Assembly (NCBI GenBank): GCA_900317685.1
Contig: ONHQ01000035.1
Span: 1 to 64,000, forward strand
Reading direction: 5' to 3'
Source: an uncultured Prevotella sp.
Lineage (GTDB): Bacteria; Bacteroidota; Bacteroidia; Bacteroidales; Bacteroidaceae
Length of the DNA: 64,000 nucleotides
Made by a program: the position numbers and the translations under genes. Positions 15,081-25,181 of the stretch are shown here, one piece after another. Positions within the stretch are counted from its first letter, which is position 1, and the number at the start of each line of letters is the position of its first letter. The notes under the pieces are model-generated. The model worked only from the letters and a program-made list of their open reading frames with translations. It did no database searches and was not told the origin of the DNA.

Positions 15081-16745
15081 ATGCTCAAACAGTTATACAT
15101 CAAGAACTTCACGCTTATCGATGAGCTCAACATCGACTTCCATCCGGGATTCTCTGTCATCACCGGTGAGACGGGAGCTGGTAAAAGCATCATCCTCGGA
15201 GCCATACATCTGCTCTTAGGACAGCGCGCTGACACCCGACAGATCAAGGAAGGAAGAAACAAATGCATCGTCGAGGCGCATTTCGATTTGAGTAATTACC
15301 ATCTCGAAGACTTCTTTCAGAAAAACAATATCGATTACGATGCCTCTGACTGTATCCTCCGGCGCGAAGTGAGCAGCAGTGGCAAGAGCCGTGCGTTTAT
15401 CAACGATACACCCGTGTCCCTGACTCTGATGCGCGAGTGTGGTGAACTATTGGTGGACATCCACAGCCAACACCAAAACCTACTATTGCAGAAAGAGGAC
15501 TTTCAAATGAGTGTCGTGGACATCATCGCCGACGACAAACCACTCCTTAGCGACTACAAGCACCACTATGCCGACTATCTCCAAGCTGTGCGCAAATACG
15601 AAGAGCAGAAAAAAATCATCGCACAGAATCGTGACAACGAGGAGTTTCTCCGCTTTCAATACAATGAACTTGACAAAGCCAATCTTCAAGCCGACGAACA
15701 GGAGAGTTTGGAGAGCCAAGTGCAGACACTAAGTCATATCGAAGACATCAAGAGTGCTCTGTTCCAAACGACTTCCCTGCTCAGCAACGACGATAATGGT
15801 GCCGTCAACCTCGTAAAGAATGCGGCTGATTCGTTGCAAAACCTTGTCGATGTCTATCCTGAGATACAAGACGCTGCTCAGCGACTCGAATCGGCAGGCA
15901 TCGAGTTGAAGGACATTGCCGACGAAGTTGACCACAAACTTGAAAACATAGATTTCGATCCTCAGCAGCTTCAACAGATGAACGACCGGTTGGACGAACT
16001 CTACTCTTTGGAGAAGAAATTTCATGTCAGTGACGTCAACGAGCTCATTGCCCAACGTGACCAACTCAAGCAAGAGATCGCCAACATCGATTGCAGCGAC
16101 GACATCCTTGCCGACTTGGAGAAAGCGATGAGCGTCGCCCACGAAGATTGCGTCAAAGTGGGACTGCAACTGAGCGAAGCCCGACAGCAGGCCGCCAAAA
16201 AGATCGAGACAGAAATGCATCAGCGTTTGGTGCCCCTGGGCATCCCCAAAGTCCGCTTCTCTATCGACATCCAGCACACCGACTGTCAGCCGATGGGCCT
16301 CGACAAGATTTCTTTCCTCTTCAGTGCCAACAGCAGCACCCCACTCCAACCCGTGGCTCAAGTGGCTTCCGGTGGTGAGATTGCCCGCGTGATGCTCTCT
16401 CTGAAAGCCATGATCAGTGGCGCCGTGAAGCTTCCTACTATCATCTTCGACGAGATCGACACGGGCGTAAGCGGACGTGTGGCCGAAAAGATGGCTGAGA
16501 CCATGCGCGAGATGGCGCAACAGCATCGCCAGGTCATCGCCATCACCCACCTTCCGCAGATTGCAGCCGGTGGCACCTCTCACTACAAAGTGAGTAAAGA
16601 GGAAACGGCCGAGGGCACCGTCAGCACGATGCGTGAGCTCTCTAATGACGAGCGCGTACGCGAAATCGCACAGATGCTTAGTGGCAGCGACATCTCGCAG
16701 GCTGCCATCGACAACGCACAGGCTTTGCTGAATGCGCAGAAATAG
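15081..16745 (+). CDS. recN: DNA repair protein RecN
   Basis: RecN is an SMC-like ATPase that acts in double-strand break repair. The 554-residue protein has an N-terminal head with Walker A (GETGAGKSIILGAI near 30-43), the ABC Q-loop region, a coiled-coil middle at about 160-370, the signature segment VASGGEIARVMLSL near 430, and Walker B IIFDEIDTGVSG near 455, followed by the ITHLPQIA H-loop region. It is intact and sits at the end of the exonuclease-DUF4835-recN run, a pairing usual in Bacteroidota. Confidence 0.97.
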   Translation: MLKQLYIKNFTLIDELNIDFHPGFSVITGETGAGKSIILGAIHLLLGQRADTRQIKEGRNKCIVEAHFDLSNYHLEDFFQKNNIDYDASDCILRREVSSSGKSRAFINDTPVSLTLMRECGELLVDIHSQHQNLLLQKEDFQMSVVDIIADDKPLLSDYKHHYADYLQAVRKYEEQKKIIAQNRDNEEFLRFQYNELDKANLQADEQESLESQVQTLSHIEDIKSALFQTTSLLSNDDNGAVNLVKNAADSLQNLVDVYPEIQDAAQRLESAGIELKDIADEVDHKLENIDFDPQQLQQMNDRLDELYSLEKKFHVSDVNELIAQRDQLKQEIANIDCSDDILADLEKAMSVAHEDCVKVGLQLSEARQQAAKKIETEMHQRLVPLGIPKVRFSIDIQHTDCQPMGLDKISFLFSANSSTPLQPVAQVASGGEIARVMLSLKAMISGAVKLPTIIFDEIDTGVSGRVAEKMAETMREMAQQHRQVIAITHLPQIAAGGTSHYKVSKEETAEGTVSTMRELSNDERVREIAQMLSGSDISQAAIDNAQALLNAQK

Positions 16746-16825
16746 CTCTGCTCGAAACTAAGACTACAGCTCAAAGAAATCATCTCAATAACGAAAAATA
16801 TATAACATAAGAATAATATAAGAAT

Positions 16826-18499
16826 ATGAGAAAAACAATATCAAGCTTTCTCCTCATCTTCGTCTTACTGCTTCCGGTCAAAGCGTTGGCTCAAGGTGCC
16901 AACTTGGCGAAGGTAGCATCCAATATCTTCACATTGACCACTTTCAACGCCGACGGCTCCATCCATGACTCCACCCATGGAGTATTTGCTGGGCCTCAAG
17001 GCGAAGCCATTGCACCATGGCATGTCTTTGTTGGAGCTGCCCGTGCCACCGTCATCGACAACAAAGGCCAACAGAGCAATGTCGACGCGATCATCGGTGC
17101 TTCCGAAATGTACGATCTTTGCCGTTTTCGGGTGAAAGGCAATCGCTTGCCGGCTGGCTTGACCCTCAACACAGTGGACGCTCCTGTCTCTCCCGTCACC
17201 CTCGTAAGCTTTGCGACCAAGAAGGTTGACAGCCACAAGATCAAGCCACTGCGCACCGAAAAGTTCATGACCGCCTATAACTATTACGTCTTCAATGATG
17301 TCGATGTGTCCTCAACTGATCTTGGCTGTCCCATCGTCAATGGTGCCGGTCAACTGCTTGGCCTCATGCAGCGTCCGCAGGATGGTGGTCAGGCTTTTTC
17401 CGCTGATGCCCGTCTGACCACAACCTTCACGACCAACGGCCTCTCTCTTTCCGACCCCACGCTCAAGGCTACCGCCATCCGTCCAGCTCTCCCCACTGAA
17501 GAGCAACAGGCCACACTGATGCTTGTTCTTGCAGCTGAGCAGACCGACAGTGCCAACTACGAAGCCTATATCCACGAATTCATCACACGCTTCCCCACAG
17601 CTACTACCGGCTATTCGACGTTGGCCAACTGGTATGAGCGCTACAACAAATTCGACCTTGCCGATGCCACATTGAAGACCGAGACGCAGAAGGCAGCTAA
17701 GAAGGATGAGGCTTACTTCGACTACGCCAAAGCCGTTTATCAGGCAGCCGTAGCACGTGTCGACACCCTCTACCCAGCTTGGACTTTCCAGCGCGCCACA
17801 GAATTGGCTCAGCAAGCCGATAAGATCAACCCTCTGCCGATCTATCAGCATTTACAAGCACAAATTCTCTACTCCACAGGCAATTACGCCAAGGCACTTG
17901 AGGCCTTCACAGCATTGCAAAACACTGACTTAGGCAAAAACGGAGAGGTATTTTTCGAGGCTGCACAATGCAAGACACAGCTCAAGGCACCAACCACAGA
18001 AATACTCTCACTGCTCGACAAAGCAGTCAGCGTACAGTCTGGCACTCCCTCTGCGCCCTATGTCTTGGCTCGTGCAAGAGTCTACGATGTCACGGGTGAC
18101 TACCGTAAAGCCTTCAACGACTACCTCACCTACGACTCTTTGGCCAACTATCAAGGCTCTGACGACTTCTACTATGCTAAATTCAAATGCGAGATGAAGC
18201 TCCACCAATATCAGCTGGCTCTCAACGACATCGCTCACGCCATCGTATTGAACCGCACGGCTCCCACCTACTATGCCGAGATGGCCAGTCTACAGTTGAA
18301 GGTCGGAAAATACGACGATGCGGTGAAGACCTGCGACTTAGCCCTGCAATTGACTCAACAATATAGCGACCTTTATATCATCAAGGGCATCGCCCTTTGT
18401 GAACAGAAGAAGAAAGAAGAAGGTATTGCGGCTTTGCAGAGTGCACAACAGTTGGGCGACAGCAGAGCTGAAGGTCTTATCAAAAAATATCAGAAATAA
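16826..18499 (+). CDS. Secreted trypsin-fold protein with TPR repeats, likely inactive protease
   Basis: A 557-residue protein with a signal peptide (SSFLLIFVLLLPVKALAQ). Residues 30-210 look like a trypsin-type domain: His66 in IAPWHVF and Asp97 in MYDLCRF sit where the catalytic His and Asp belong. The expected GNSGGP nucleophile motif is replaced by STDLGCPIVN (residues 163-171), putting Leu166 where the Ser should be, so the domain probably does not cut peptides. Residues about 230-557 hold tetratricopeptide repeats (for example AQQADKINPLPIYQHLQAQI), which usually mediate protein contacts. A scaffold or sensor role in the periplasm is inference. Confidence 0.75.
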   Translation: MRKTISSFLLIFVLLLPVKALAQGANLAKVASNIFTLTTFNADGSIHDSTHGVFAGPQGEAIAPWHVFVGAARATVIDNKGQQSNVDAIIGASEMYDLCRFRVKGNRLPAGLTLNTVDAPVSPVTLVSFATKKVDSHKIKPLRTEKFMTAYNYYVFNDVDVSSTDLGCPIVNGAGQLLGLMQRPQDGGQAFSADARLTTTFTTNGLSLSDPTLKATAIRPALPTEEQQATLMLVLAAEQTDSANYEAYIHEFITRFPTATTGYSTLANWYERYNKFDLADATLKTETQKAAKKDEAYFDYAKAVYQAAVARVDTLYPAWTFQRATELAQQADKINPLPIYQHLQAQILYSTGNYAKALEAFTALQNTDLGKNGEVFFEAAQCKTQLKAPTTEILSLLDKAVSVQSGTPSAPYVLARARVYDVTGDYRKAFNDYLTYDSLANYQGSDDFYYAKFKCEMKLHQYQLALNDIAHAIVLNRTAPTYYAEMASLQLKVGKYDDAVKTCDLALQLTQQYSDLYIIKGIALCEQKKKEEGIAALQSAQQLGDSRAEGLIKKYQK

Positions 18500-18520
18500 T
18501 CATCTGACGAAAGAAAAAGC

Positions 18521-18561
18521 CAACGGCGGCTTCTAAGAAAACATCTTGGAAGCCGCCGTTG
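18521..18561. terminator. Bidirectional terminator between convergent genes
   Basis: CAACGGCGGCTTC (18521-18533) pairs perfectly with GAAGCCGCCGTTG (18549-18561). On the minus strand it is followed by GCTTTTTC and on the plus strand by TTATTATTG, so it can serve both the TPR gene and the minus-strand operon that ends at 18590. Confidence 0.9.
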
Positions 18562-18589
18562 TTATTATTGTTATTATCCAGGAAGTAGC

Positions 18590-19111
18590 TTATTTCTCTT
18601 CTTCCTCACTACCGTTTTCTGTGTGCTTAGCGTTGACATATTCCAGGAAGAGGCGCAGTGCCTTATTGGTAGCAATCTCCAAGTTGATGTCACGGCCAAA
18701 ATCTTCCGCGAGCTTGAACGTACGCACATCGTCCTTAGAACCATAGCCGAGCCAAATTGTACCCACAGGAATCTCTGCTGTGCCACCACCAGGACCGGCA
18801 ACACCCGTTACCGAAATAGCATAGTCGCAGTTTAGCACATCACAAGCTCCAATGACCATCTCACGAGCCACTTCCTCACAGACTGCTGTCTGCTCAGCCA
18901 AAACCTGAGCAGAGACGTGAAGCAGATTCTCCTTCACCTCATTGGTGTAAGACACTACCCCACCCTTGAAATACTGGGAAGCACCGGGCACAGAAATAAT
19001 GGCCTCAGCAATGCGACCACCTGTACAGCTCTCTGCCGTTCCCAAGGTCTCATTATGATTGTAGAGAGCCTCTTGAATCTGACGGCTCAACACTTTGGTT
19101 TCAAATTCCAT
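18590..19111 (-). CDS. CinA C-terminal family amidase (PncC-like)
   Basis: A 173-residue stand-alone CinA C-terminal domain. Characterised members hydrolyse nicotinamide mononucleotide to nicotinate mononucleotide and ammonia, recycling NAD breakdown products. The family core is plain: TLGTAESCTGGRIAEAI near residue 22, FKGGVVSYTNEVKENLL near 48, and AISVTGVAGPGGGT near 97. A short acidic tail ends in GSEEEEK. It is the last gene of the minus-strand run that starts at 25020. Confidence 0.9.
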   Translation of the reverse strand: MEFETKVLSRQIQEALYNHNETLGTAESCTGGRIAEAIISVPGASQYFKGGVVSYTNEVKENLLHVSAQVLAEQTAVCEEVAREMVIGACDVLNCDYAISVTGVAGPGGGTAEIPVGTIWLGYGSKDDVRTFKLAEDFGRDINLEIATNKALRLFLEYVNAKHTENGSEEEEK

Positions 19112-19165
19112 AATTGTCGTTCAATTATTTGATATATAGTATATTATACAACTATTATTATACGC

Positions 19166-20224
19166 TTACTTGAATGTGACTTTGGAGAAGGCGGGGGCAT
19201 CGATAGAGCAGAAATCCTTGTCGAGATACTTATAATATCCCACGATACCGATCATCGCTGCATTGTCCGTAGTATAGCTGAACTTAGGAATATATATTGT
19301 CCAGCCATAGCGCTGAGCGTGGTCGCGGAAGGCTGCTCTCAGCCCGTTGTTGGCTGAGACGCCACCTGCGACAGCCACGTGCTTGATACCCGTCATCTTT
19401 ACGGCCATTCTCAGTTTCTTCATCAGAATGTCCACGATGGTATGCTCAAGACTTGCTGCCAAGTCCTGCTTATGATGCTCCACGAAGTCCGGATCTTCCT
19501 CGACCCATTTCCGGAGATTATAGAGGAAAGAAGTCTTCAAGCCTGAGAATGAATAGTCCATCCCCGGAATATGTGGCTCAGAGAACTTATAAGCCAAAGG
19601 ATTACCCTGACGTGCAAGCCGGTCGATGATCGGGCCGCCGGGATAGCCAAGTCCCATCACTTTGGAGCATTTGTCGATAGCTTCTCCGGCCGCATCGTCG
19701 ATGGTTTGGCCGAGCACCTCCATGTCGTTGTAGGCATTGACCTTCACGATCTGAGAGTTGCCGCCTGATACCAGCAGACAGATAAAAGGATAAGGAGGCA
19801 TGTGGTTGTCATCGTCGCTCTCCTTGATGAAATGTGCCATGACATGTCCCTGCAGGTGGTTGACATCAATGAGAGGAATCTCCAAGCTACGTGCCATTCC
19901 CTTTGCAAAGCTCACCCCCACGAGCAGTGAGCCCATCAGCCCCGGGCCACGAGTGAAGGCGATAGCCGATAACTGTTCTTTGGTGATTCCTGCACGTTTG
20001 ATGGCCTGATCCACCACGGGTACCACATTTTGCTGATGTGCGCGGCTGGCCAACTCTGGGACCACACCACCATAGGCGCGGTGAACCTCCTGCGAAGCCG
20101 TCACATTACTCAGCAGCACGCCATTGCGAAGCACTGCTGCCGAAGTGTCATCACACGATGATTCTATGCCTAAGATATAGACATCGTTATTTTCTGTTTC
20201 CATAATTTTCATCTTTTTTCTCAT
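19166..20224 (-). CDS. tsaD: tRNA N6-threonylcarbamoyladenosine transferase TsaD
   Basis: TsaD transfers the threonylcarbamoyl group to A37 of tRNAs that read ANN codons. The 352-residue protein has the ASKHA fold with GIESSCDDTSAAV near residue 19, the metal-binding HLQGH motif, LLVSGGNSQIV, and the glycine-rich CSKVMGLGYPGGP region. The track start has two further in-frame Met (residues 5 and 8); the true start may be one of these, since conservation begins at VYILGIESSC. It follows map by 31 nt in the same operon. Confidence 0.96.
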   Translation of the reverse strand: MRKKMKIMETENNDVYILGIESSCDDTSAAVLRNGVLLSNVTASQEVHRAYGGVVPELASRAHQQNVVPVVDQAIKRAGITKEQLSAIAFTRGPGLMGSLLVGVSFAKGMARSLEIPLIDVNHLQGHVMAHFIKESDDDNHMPPYPFICLLVSGGNSQIVKVNAYNDMEVLGQTIDDAAGEAIDKCSKVMGLGYPGGPIIDRLARQGNPLAYKFSEPHIPGMDYSFSGLKTSFLYNLRKWVEEDPDFVEHHKQDLAASLEHTIVDILMKKLRMAVKMTGIKHVAVAGGVSANNGLRAAFRDHAQRYGWTIYIPKFSYTTDNAAMIGIVGYYKYLDKDFCSIDAPAFSKVTFK

Positions 20225-20255
20225 AAAAGCAGAATACCACGCTGCGTGGTCTCTG

Positions 20256-21119
20256 TTACTCGGAGAGCACCTCCACTCCGTGCTCTGTCATGAGGAAGGT
20301 ATGCTCCCACTGTGCTGAAGGCAACTCGTCGCCTGAGATTACTTCCCATCCATAGGGATCGTCCTCATCGATAAACACTTTCCATGTGCCCATGTTGATC
20401 ATCGGCTCGATGGTAAACGTCATGCCGGGCACGAGCAACATGCCTGTGCCTCTGTGACCATAATGCAGGATATCGGGCTCCTCATGCATCTGAAGTCCAA
20501 CTCCATGACCGCAGAGGTCACGTACCACACCATAGTGATATTTTTCAGCATGTTTTTGTATGGCGTGTCCGATGTCACCCACGAAGCAATAAGGCTTGGC
20601 AGCCTCTGCACCGATTTCAAGACATTCTTTGGTCACTCTGACAAGCTGTTCCTTCTCAGGCGTGGTCTTTCCACCGATGATAAACATGCGTGAGGCGTCG
20701 CCGTAGTAGCCGTTGTAGTCGAGCGTCATGTCAACATTCACGATATCGCCCTCCTGCAGCACATCTTCCTCCTTGGGAATGCCGTGGCAGACTACCTCAT
20801 TGATGCTCGTACACACACTCTTGGGATAGCCTTCATAGTTGAGGCAGGAGGGATGACAGCCATGATCCTCGCAGAATTTCATGCAGATGTCGTCGATTTC
20901 CTGCGTATTCATCCCCGGATGGATAGCCTCAGCCACAGCGTCAAGACACTGTGAGTTGAGTTTGCCAGCGATGCGTATGCCCTCAATCTGCTCGGGGGTG
21001 CGCACCATATCACGTGTAGGCACTTCCTTACCCTTGTTTTCCCAGTACATTACCTTCTTGTCCAACTCTGTGGGCTCTTGACCGGGAAGGCAATGCCAAC
21101 GTCTTTTCTTTTTAAACAT
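20256..21119 (-). CDS. map: Type I methionine aminopeptidase
   Basis: MetAP removes the N-terminal Met from new proteins. The 287-residue protein has the pita-bread fold with metal ligands in VNVDMTLDYNGYYGDASRM (two Asp), GHGVGLQMHEEPD (His), FTIEPMINMG (Glu) and a final Glu near the EHTFLMTEHGVEVL tail. About 40 residues precede the standard domain (MFKKKRRWHCLPGQ), which is longer than the E. coli enzyme and may contact the ribosome; that is inference. It lies 42 nt after metH. Confidence 0.95.
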   Translation of the reverse strand: MFKKKRRWHCLPGQEPTELDKKVMYWENKGKEVPTRDMVRTPEQIEGIRIAGKLNSQCLDAVAEAIHPGMNTQEIDDICMKFCEDHGCHPSCLNYEGYPKSVCTSINEVVCHGIPKEEDVLQEGDIVNVDMTLDYNGYYGDASRMFIIGGKTTPEKEQLVRVTKECLEIGAEAAKPYCFVGDIGHAIQKHAEKYHYGVVRDLCGHGVGLQMHEEPDILHYGHRGTGMLLVPGMTFTIEPMINMGTWKVFIDEDDPYGWEVISGDELPSAQWEHTFLMTEHGVEVLSE

Positions 21120-21161
21120 ATCTTTATATTATAATTTTATAAGATTCTAATACTCTATTCC

Positions 21162-23921
21162 TTAGTCATCAAACAAGTTGAGCTTATTGCCGCGTGCCTG
21201 ATCTAGCGACATGAGCTTAGCCTGCTTCTCCTGATATTGCTGTCGGAGCTGCTCATAGCGTGAGGCAAGCATTTCTTCGTAGTCTTTTCTCTGTTTGGCA
21301 TCCATGAGGCGGGCGGCGATGATCGGTGGCTGACTGGCATCTTTGGTCCATATCACTGGAGCGTCATAGACTGGCGCAATCTTCAGGGCGACATGCAGCT
21401 CGCTCGTCGTGGCACCGCCAATGAGCAACGGGATATGCAGCCCCGCCTTTTGCAGTTCTTCAGCCACATTGACCATCTCTCCAAGCGAGGGAGTGATGAG
21501 GCCGCTCAACCCTATTAAGTCGACATGGAGCTGACGGGCTTTTGCCACAATCTGCTCGGCGGGCACCATCACTCCGAGATCGATAACCTCATAGTTGTTG
21601 CAGGAGAAGACCACGCCGACGATGTTCTTGCCGATATCGTGGACATCGCCCTTGACAGTTGCCAACAGCACGCGGCCGGCAGTAGCCGCACCCTCTTTCT
21701 TTTCCGCTTCGATATAAGGCTGTAGGATAGCCACGGCCTGCTTCATCGTACGCGCGGTCTTCACCACTTGTGGGAGAAACATCTTACCGGCTCCAAACAG
21801 CGTGCCCACCTCGTTCATGCCGTCCATCAACGGTCCTTCGATGATGTCGACAGCATGGGGATATTTCTCAAGTGCCTCATGGAGGTCAGCGTCCATATAT
21901 TTTCCAATGCCTTTCCTTAAGGCATAGCCCAGGCGGCTCTCTACACTCTCCTTGCGCCAGGCCTCGTCGGAGACAACTACCGTCTTGCCACCCTGCGAAG
22001 CAGCGAGTTTGGCGGCTTCTTGCTCTGCACGTTTCTTCTCGGCCAGCTCCACCAAATCCTCCGAGGCCCCCTGCCGACGATTGAGGATGACATCCTCGAT
22101 GATGGTCAGTTCGTCAGCAGGAATATCGGCGTAGGTCACTTTAGTAGCTGGATTGACAATGCCGAAGTCCATACCCTGCTCAATGGCATGATAGAGAAAC
22201 ACGGCGTGCATCGCCTCACGGATGTAGTTGATACCACGGAATGAGAAGCTGAGGTTGCTCACGCCACCACTCACGTGCACTCCTTTGAGATGCTTGCGAA
22301 TCCACCCTGTAGCCCGGATGAAGTCCAGGGCATAGCTGTCGTGCTCGGCAATACCGGTTGCCACAGACAGGATGTTAGGGTCGAAGATGATGTCCAGCGG
22401 ATCCATCCCTACCTGCTCCACCAATATATGATAAGCACGTTCTGCTATTTCTATCTTCCGCTCATAGGAGGTAGCTTGTCCCTGCTCGTCGAAACACATC
22501 ACCACCACAGCAGCACCGAACCGCTTCACATCCTTGGCATGACTGATGAAAGCACTCTCTCCTTCTTTCAGCGAGATGGAGTTGACAATACACTTGCCCT
22601 GCATACATTTCAGTCCTGCCATGATCACCTCCCAGTCTGAAGAGTCGATCATCACGGGCACACGGGCGATGTCGGGATCACTGGCGATGAGATTGAGGAA
22701 CTTCACCATCTCAGCCTTAGCGTCAAGCAAACCATCATCCATGTTGATGTCGATCACGAGAGCTCCGTCCTCTACCTGTTTGCGGGCAATCTCCAAAGCC
22801 TCGTTATATTGCTTTTGCTCGATGAGCCTCAGAAATTTACGACTGCCTGCCACATTGCATCGCTCGCCGACATTGACGAAACGCACCTCTGGCGTGACGT
22901 CAAGCAGTTCCAGTCCAGAGAGCCATAGAGTTTCTGAGCGTGGCACGACTCGATGAGGCTTATATTCTTTGGCTTTCTCGGCAAAGGCTCGGATAAACTC
23001 AGGTGTGGTTCCGCAACATCCGCCGACAATGTTGACGAGCCCCTCTTTCATAAACACCTCCATTTCACCGGCCATCTGCTCAGCCGTCTCGTCGTATTGT
23101 CCCATGGCGTTGGGCAATCCGGCATTGGGATAGACGCTGATATAGAAAGGAGCGCGTGCAGCCAATGTTCTGAGATAAGGCAGCATCTGCGGTGCACCAA
23201 ACGAGCAGTTAAGTCCCACCGAGAAGATGGGGTAATCGGCGATACTGGCCAGGAAAGCCTCAAGGGTCTGTCCACTCAACGTGCGTCCAGCAAGATCACT
23301 GATGGTCACACTGACCATGATGGGCAACTTACGTCCGGCTTTTTCCATGATTTGCACCGAAGCGTCAATGGCCGCCTTGCAGTTGAGTGTGTCAAAGACC
23401 GTCTCAATGATGATGGCGTCGACACCTCCGCGGATCAGTGCCTCCACTTCTTCGCAATAGGCGTCGAAGAGTTCGTCATAGCTAAGATCACGCGCCGATG
23501 GGTCGCTGACATCCGGGCTCATAGAGCAGGTCTTGTTGGTAGGTCCTACAGAGCCACACACAAAACGTGGATGTCCGGGACTAGAATATTCATCGGCACA
23601 TTGTCTGGCGATGCGTGCACCTTCATAAGCCATCTCGGCACAATCGGCCTCAAGATGATAATCGGCCTGAGATATACGCTGAGAGGAGAAAGTATTAGTG
23701 GTGATGATGTCGGCTCCGGCAGCCAAATATTGCCGATGGATATCCATGATCACCTCTGGCTTGGTGATATTCAGCATATCGTTGTTGCCCTTCATCTGCA
23801 CGCCGGAGTCGGCGTAGCGGCTACCCCGGAAATCGGACTCGCTGAGTCCATACTTCTGAATCATGGTTCCCATGGCACCGTCCAGCACCACAAGTCTCTC
23901 TTTTACAATCTCTTCTAACAT
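21162..23921 (-). CDS. metH: Cobalamin-dependent methionine synthase, short form
   Basis: MetH transfers a methyl group from methyltetrahydrofolate through cobalamin to homocysteine. In order: homocysteine-binding barrel at 1-325 with zinc cysteines in LNCSFGA and GGCCGTT; pterin-binding barrel at about 345-610 ([27 protein letters not shown]); cobalamin cap at about 650-735; and the B12-binding domain at about 740-900 with [10 protein letters not shown] near 757, [10 protein letters not shown] and [10 protein letters not shown]. At 919 residues it lacks the C-terminal AdoMet/reactivation domain of the roughly 1230-residue E. coli enzyme, so repair of oxidised cobalamin must come from another protein, if it occurs. 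Confidence 0.95.
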   Translation of the reverse strand: MLEEIVKERLVVLDGAMGTMIQKYGLSESDFRGSRYADSGVQMKGNNDMLNITKPEVIMDIHRQYLAAGADIITTNTFSSQRISQADYHLEADCAEMAYEGARIARQCADEYSSPGHPRFVCGSVGPTNKTCSMSPDVSDPSARDLSYDELFDAYCEEVEALIRGGVDAIIIETVFDTLNCKAAIDASVQIMEKAGRKLPIMVSVTISDLAGRTLSGQTLEAFLASIADYPIFSVGLNCSFGAPQMLPYLRTLAARAPFYISVYPNAGLPNAMGQYDETAEQMAGEMEVFMKEGLVNIVGGCCGTTPEFIRAFAEKAKEYKPHRVVPRSETLWLSGLELLDVTPEVRFVNVGERCNVAGSRKFLRLIEQKQYNEALEIARKQVEDGALVIDINMDDGLLDAKAEMVKFLNLIASDPDIARVPVMIDSSDWEVIMAGLKCMQGKCIVNSISLKEGESAFISHAKDVKRFGAAVVVMCFDEQGQATSYERKIEIAERAYHILVEQVGMDPLDIIFDPNILSVATGIAEHDSYALDFIRATGWIRKHLKGVHVSGGVSNLSFSFRGINYIREAMHAVFLYHAIEQGMDFGIVNPATKVTYADIPADELTIIEDVILNRRQGASEDLVELAEKKRAEQEAAKLAASQGGKTVVVSDEAWRKESVESRLGYALRKGIGKYMDADLHEALEKYPHAVDIIEGPLMDGMNEVGTLFGAGKMFLPQVVKTARTMKQAVAILQPYIEAEKKEGAATAGRVLLATVKGDVHDIGKNIVGVVFSCNNYEVIDLGVMVPAEQIVAKARQLHVDLIGLSGLITPSLGEMVNVAEELQKAGLHIPLLIGGATTSELHVALKIAPVYDAPVIWTKDASQPPIIAARLMDAKQRKDYEEMLASRYEQLRQQYQEKQAKLMSLDQARGNKLNLFDD

Positions 23922-24008
23922 ATATGTATATTTCGGTTGTCTGTTGTTGCTCTGCTACCGTCGTGGCCTGTCTTATGGTAGCGCGCAGGCTCCGACCGTT
24001 ATCATCCC

Positions 24009-24488
24009 TCAGAAATGCTTAATGGCACGATCCATCTCTCGCCGGTCCTCTTTTTCCTTGAGAGTCTGCCGCTTGTCAAACTCTTTCTTACCTCTTGCAA
24101 GCGCTATGTCCACCTTTGCTCTGCCGTGGCCATCGATAAACATCAGCGTTGGCACGATGGTGTAGCCGGGGGTCTTGCTGTCCTCTGCCAGTCGGCGTAT
24201 CTCACGTTTGGTGAGCAGCAACTTACGGTCACGTTTAGCCTCATGATTGGAATAAGATCCATAGAAATAGGGAGATATGTTCATTCCCTTCACCCATACT
24301 TCACCATTGTTGATGTAGCAAAAGGCATCCACCAGTGAGGCTTTGCCCAGTCTCACGGACTTAATCTCCGTACCGGTGAGCACAATGCCTGCGGTGTAGG
24401 TGTCTATGAAAATATATTCAAACGACGCCTTCTTGTTCTTTATTTGTACAGGACTTTTTTTGCGAAGTTCTTGTTGTTCCTTGTTCAT
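24009..24488 (-). CDS. smpB: SsrA-binding protein SmpB
   Basis: SmpB binds tmRNA and brings it to stalled ribosomes for trans-translation. The true protein starts at the ATG at 24488 and has 159 residues; the open frame extends further upstream only as an overlap with the next gene. Visible are the OB-fold core ([39 protein letters not shown]), [13 protein letters not shown], and the basic C-terminal tail [19 protein letters not shown] needed for tmRNA function. It is 25 nt downstream of the DMP19 gene and upstream of metH. Confidence 0.95.
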   Translation of the reverse strand: MNKEQQELRKKSPVQIKNKKASFEYIFIDTYTAGIVLTGTEIKSVRLGKASLVDAFCYINNGEVWVKGMNISPYFYGSYSNHEAKRDRKLLLTKREIRRLAEDSKTPGYTIVPTLMFIDGHGRAKVDIALARGKKEFDKRQTLKEKEDRREMDRAIKHF

Positions 24489-24513
24489 CTTTCCATCTTT
24501 CTTTTCTCTACCA

Positions 24514-25020
24514 CTACTTGTCGATGACAGCGAAATCGCTAATATGGTCGTCGACATACTGCGCCACAGCTTCGGTGAACTCCTCCTCGTGCTCGACGAA
24601 ATAGTCATCGAAATCGTCAAACTCGGGATACTGCTCGTAAAGAGCGTCGAACTCCTCTTGGGTGCAGTCACGCTCGATCTCGAGACGATATTTCTTGAAA
24701 TAGCGGCTACATTTATCCAGTAACTTATACAAGTCGCGCAGGCCCCACTCTCTGACTGCCTTGCCGAAGGGATTGAAGAAAATAAACTCTCCCAACCCGT
24801 TGTGGATCAGTTCAACGAAGCCACCGTCCATCACACTGTCGCGAAGCATCAGATAACCCAACAGCGTGATTTGATCGGAATTGAGCTCACCCATGTTGTC
24901 GGCATTCAGCTCTCCACCGATAGCCTCACGGATTGCTCCGGCAAAAGCCTCCAGAAAGTTGTCCATGCCCGCTGTTGCAGCCTGTCGCAACACGGCATCA
25001 TCTATGTGCACTTGTATCAT
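24514..25020 (-). CDS. DMP19 family protein
   Basis: A 168-residue protein that resembles the DMP19 family (also seen as DUF4375), with the conserved segment [20 protein letters not shown] and [19 protein letters not shown]19 has been described as a DNA-mimic protein in Neisseria; whether the Bacteroidota members act this way is unknown. The protein is acidic, ending in an [20 protein letters not shown] region. I use the ATG at 25020 rather than 25044, because the -7 element at 25046-25053 touches the longer start. First gene of the minus-strand operon. Confidence 0.8.
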   Translation of the reverse strand: MIQVHIDDAVLRQAATAGMDNFLEAFAGAIREAIGGELNADNMGELNSDQITLLGYLMLRDSVMDGGFVELIHNGLGEFIFFNPFGKAVREWGLRDLYKLLDKCSRYFKKYRLEIERDCTQEEFDALYEQYPEFDDFDDYFVEHEEEFTEAVAQYVDDHISDFAVIDK

Positions 25021-25045
25021 TGCTCTAAATCTTACTTTTAACATG

Positions 25046-25053
25046 CAAAGATA
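25046..25053 (-). promoter_or_regulatory. -7 promoter element of the DMP19-smpB-metH-map-tsaD-pncC run
   Basis: CAAAGATA reads TATCTTTG on the minus strand. Gaps between the six genes downstream are 25-87 nt with no other clear promoter or terminator before 18561, so one long transcript is likely. Confidence 0.65.
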
Positions 25054-25137
25054 CGAAAATTTAGTGTAGTAAGAGAGAAATCACTAAAAAATACACATTA
25101 ATAATGAAAAATATCGCAATATCTGAAACAAAACAGC

Positions 25138-25145
25138 TACCTTTG
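25138..25145 (+). promoter_or_regulatory. -7 promoter element that fixes the start of the following gene
   Basis: TACCTTTG lies inside the longest open frame (from 25104) and 37 nt before the ATG at 25182, showing that the real start is 25182 or 25185. Confidence 0.65.
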
Positions 25146-25181
25146 CATGAGATAAAGGTTTATCAAGACTTTAAGTTCTAT

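Noticed and set aside
22953..23918. 321-residue open frame antisense to metH
   Set aside because: Covered by the homocysteine-binding domain of metH on the other strand; no domain or promoter.
23954..23982. Terminator between smpB and metH (GCTACC/GGTAGC)
   Set aside because: Only a 6-bp stem with a 17-nt loop and no T-tract. It is unlikely to separate the two genes.
24489..24671. N-terminal extension of the smpB frame
   Set aside because: It overlaps the end of the DMP19 gene and is Ser/Thr-rich and non-conserved. SmpB begins at 24488.
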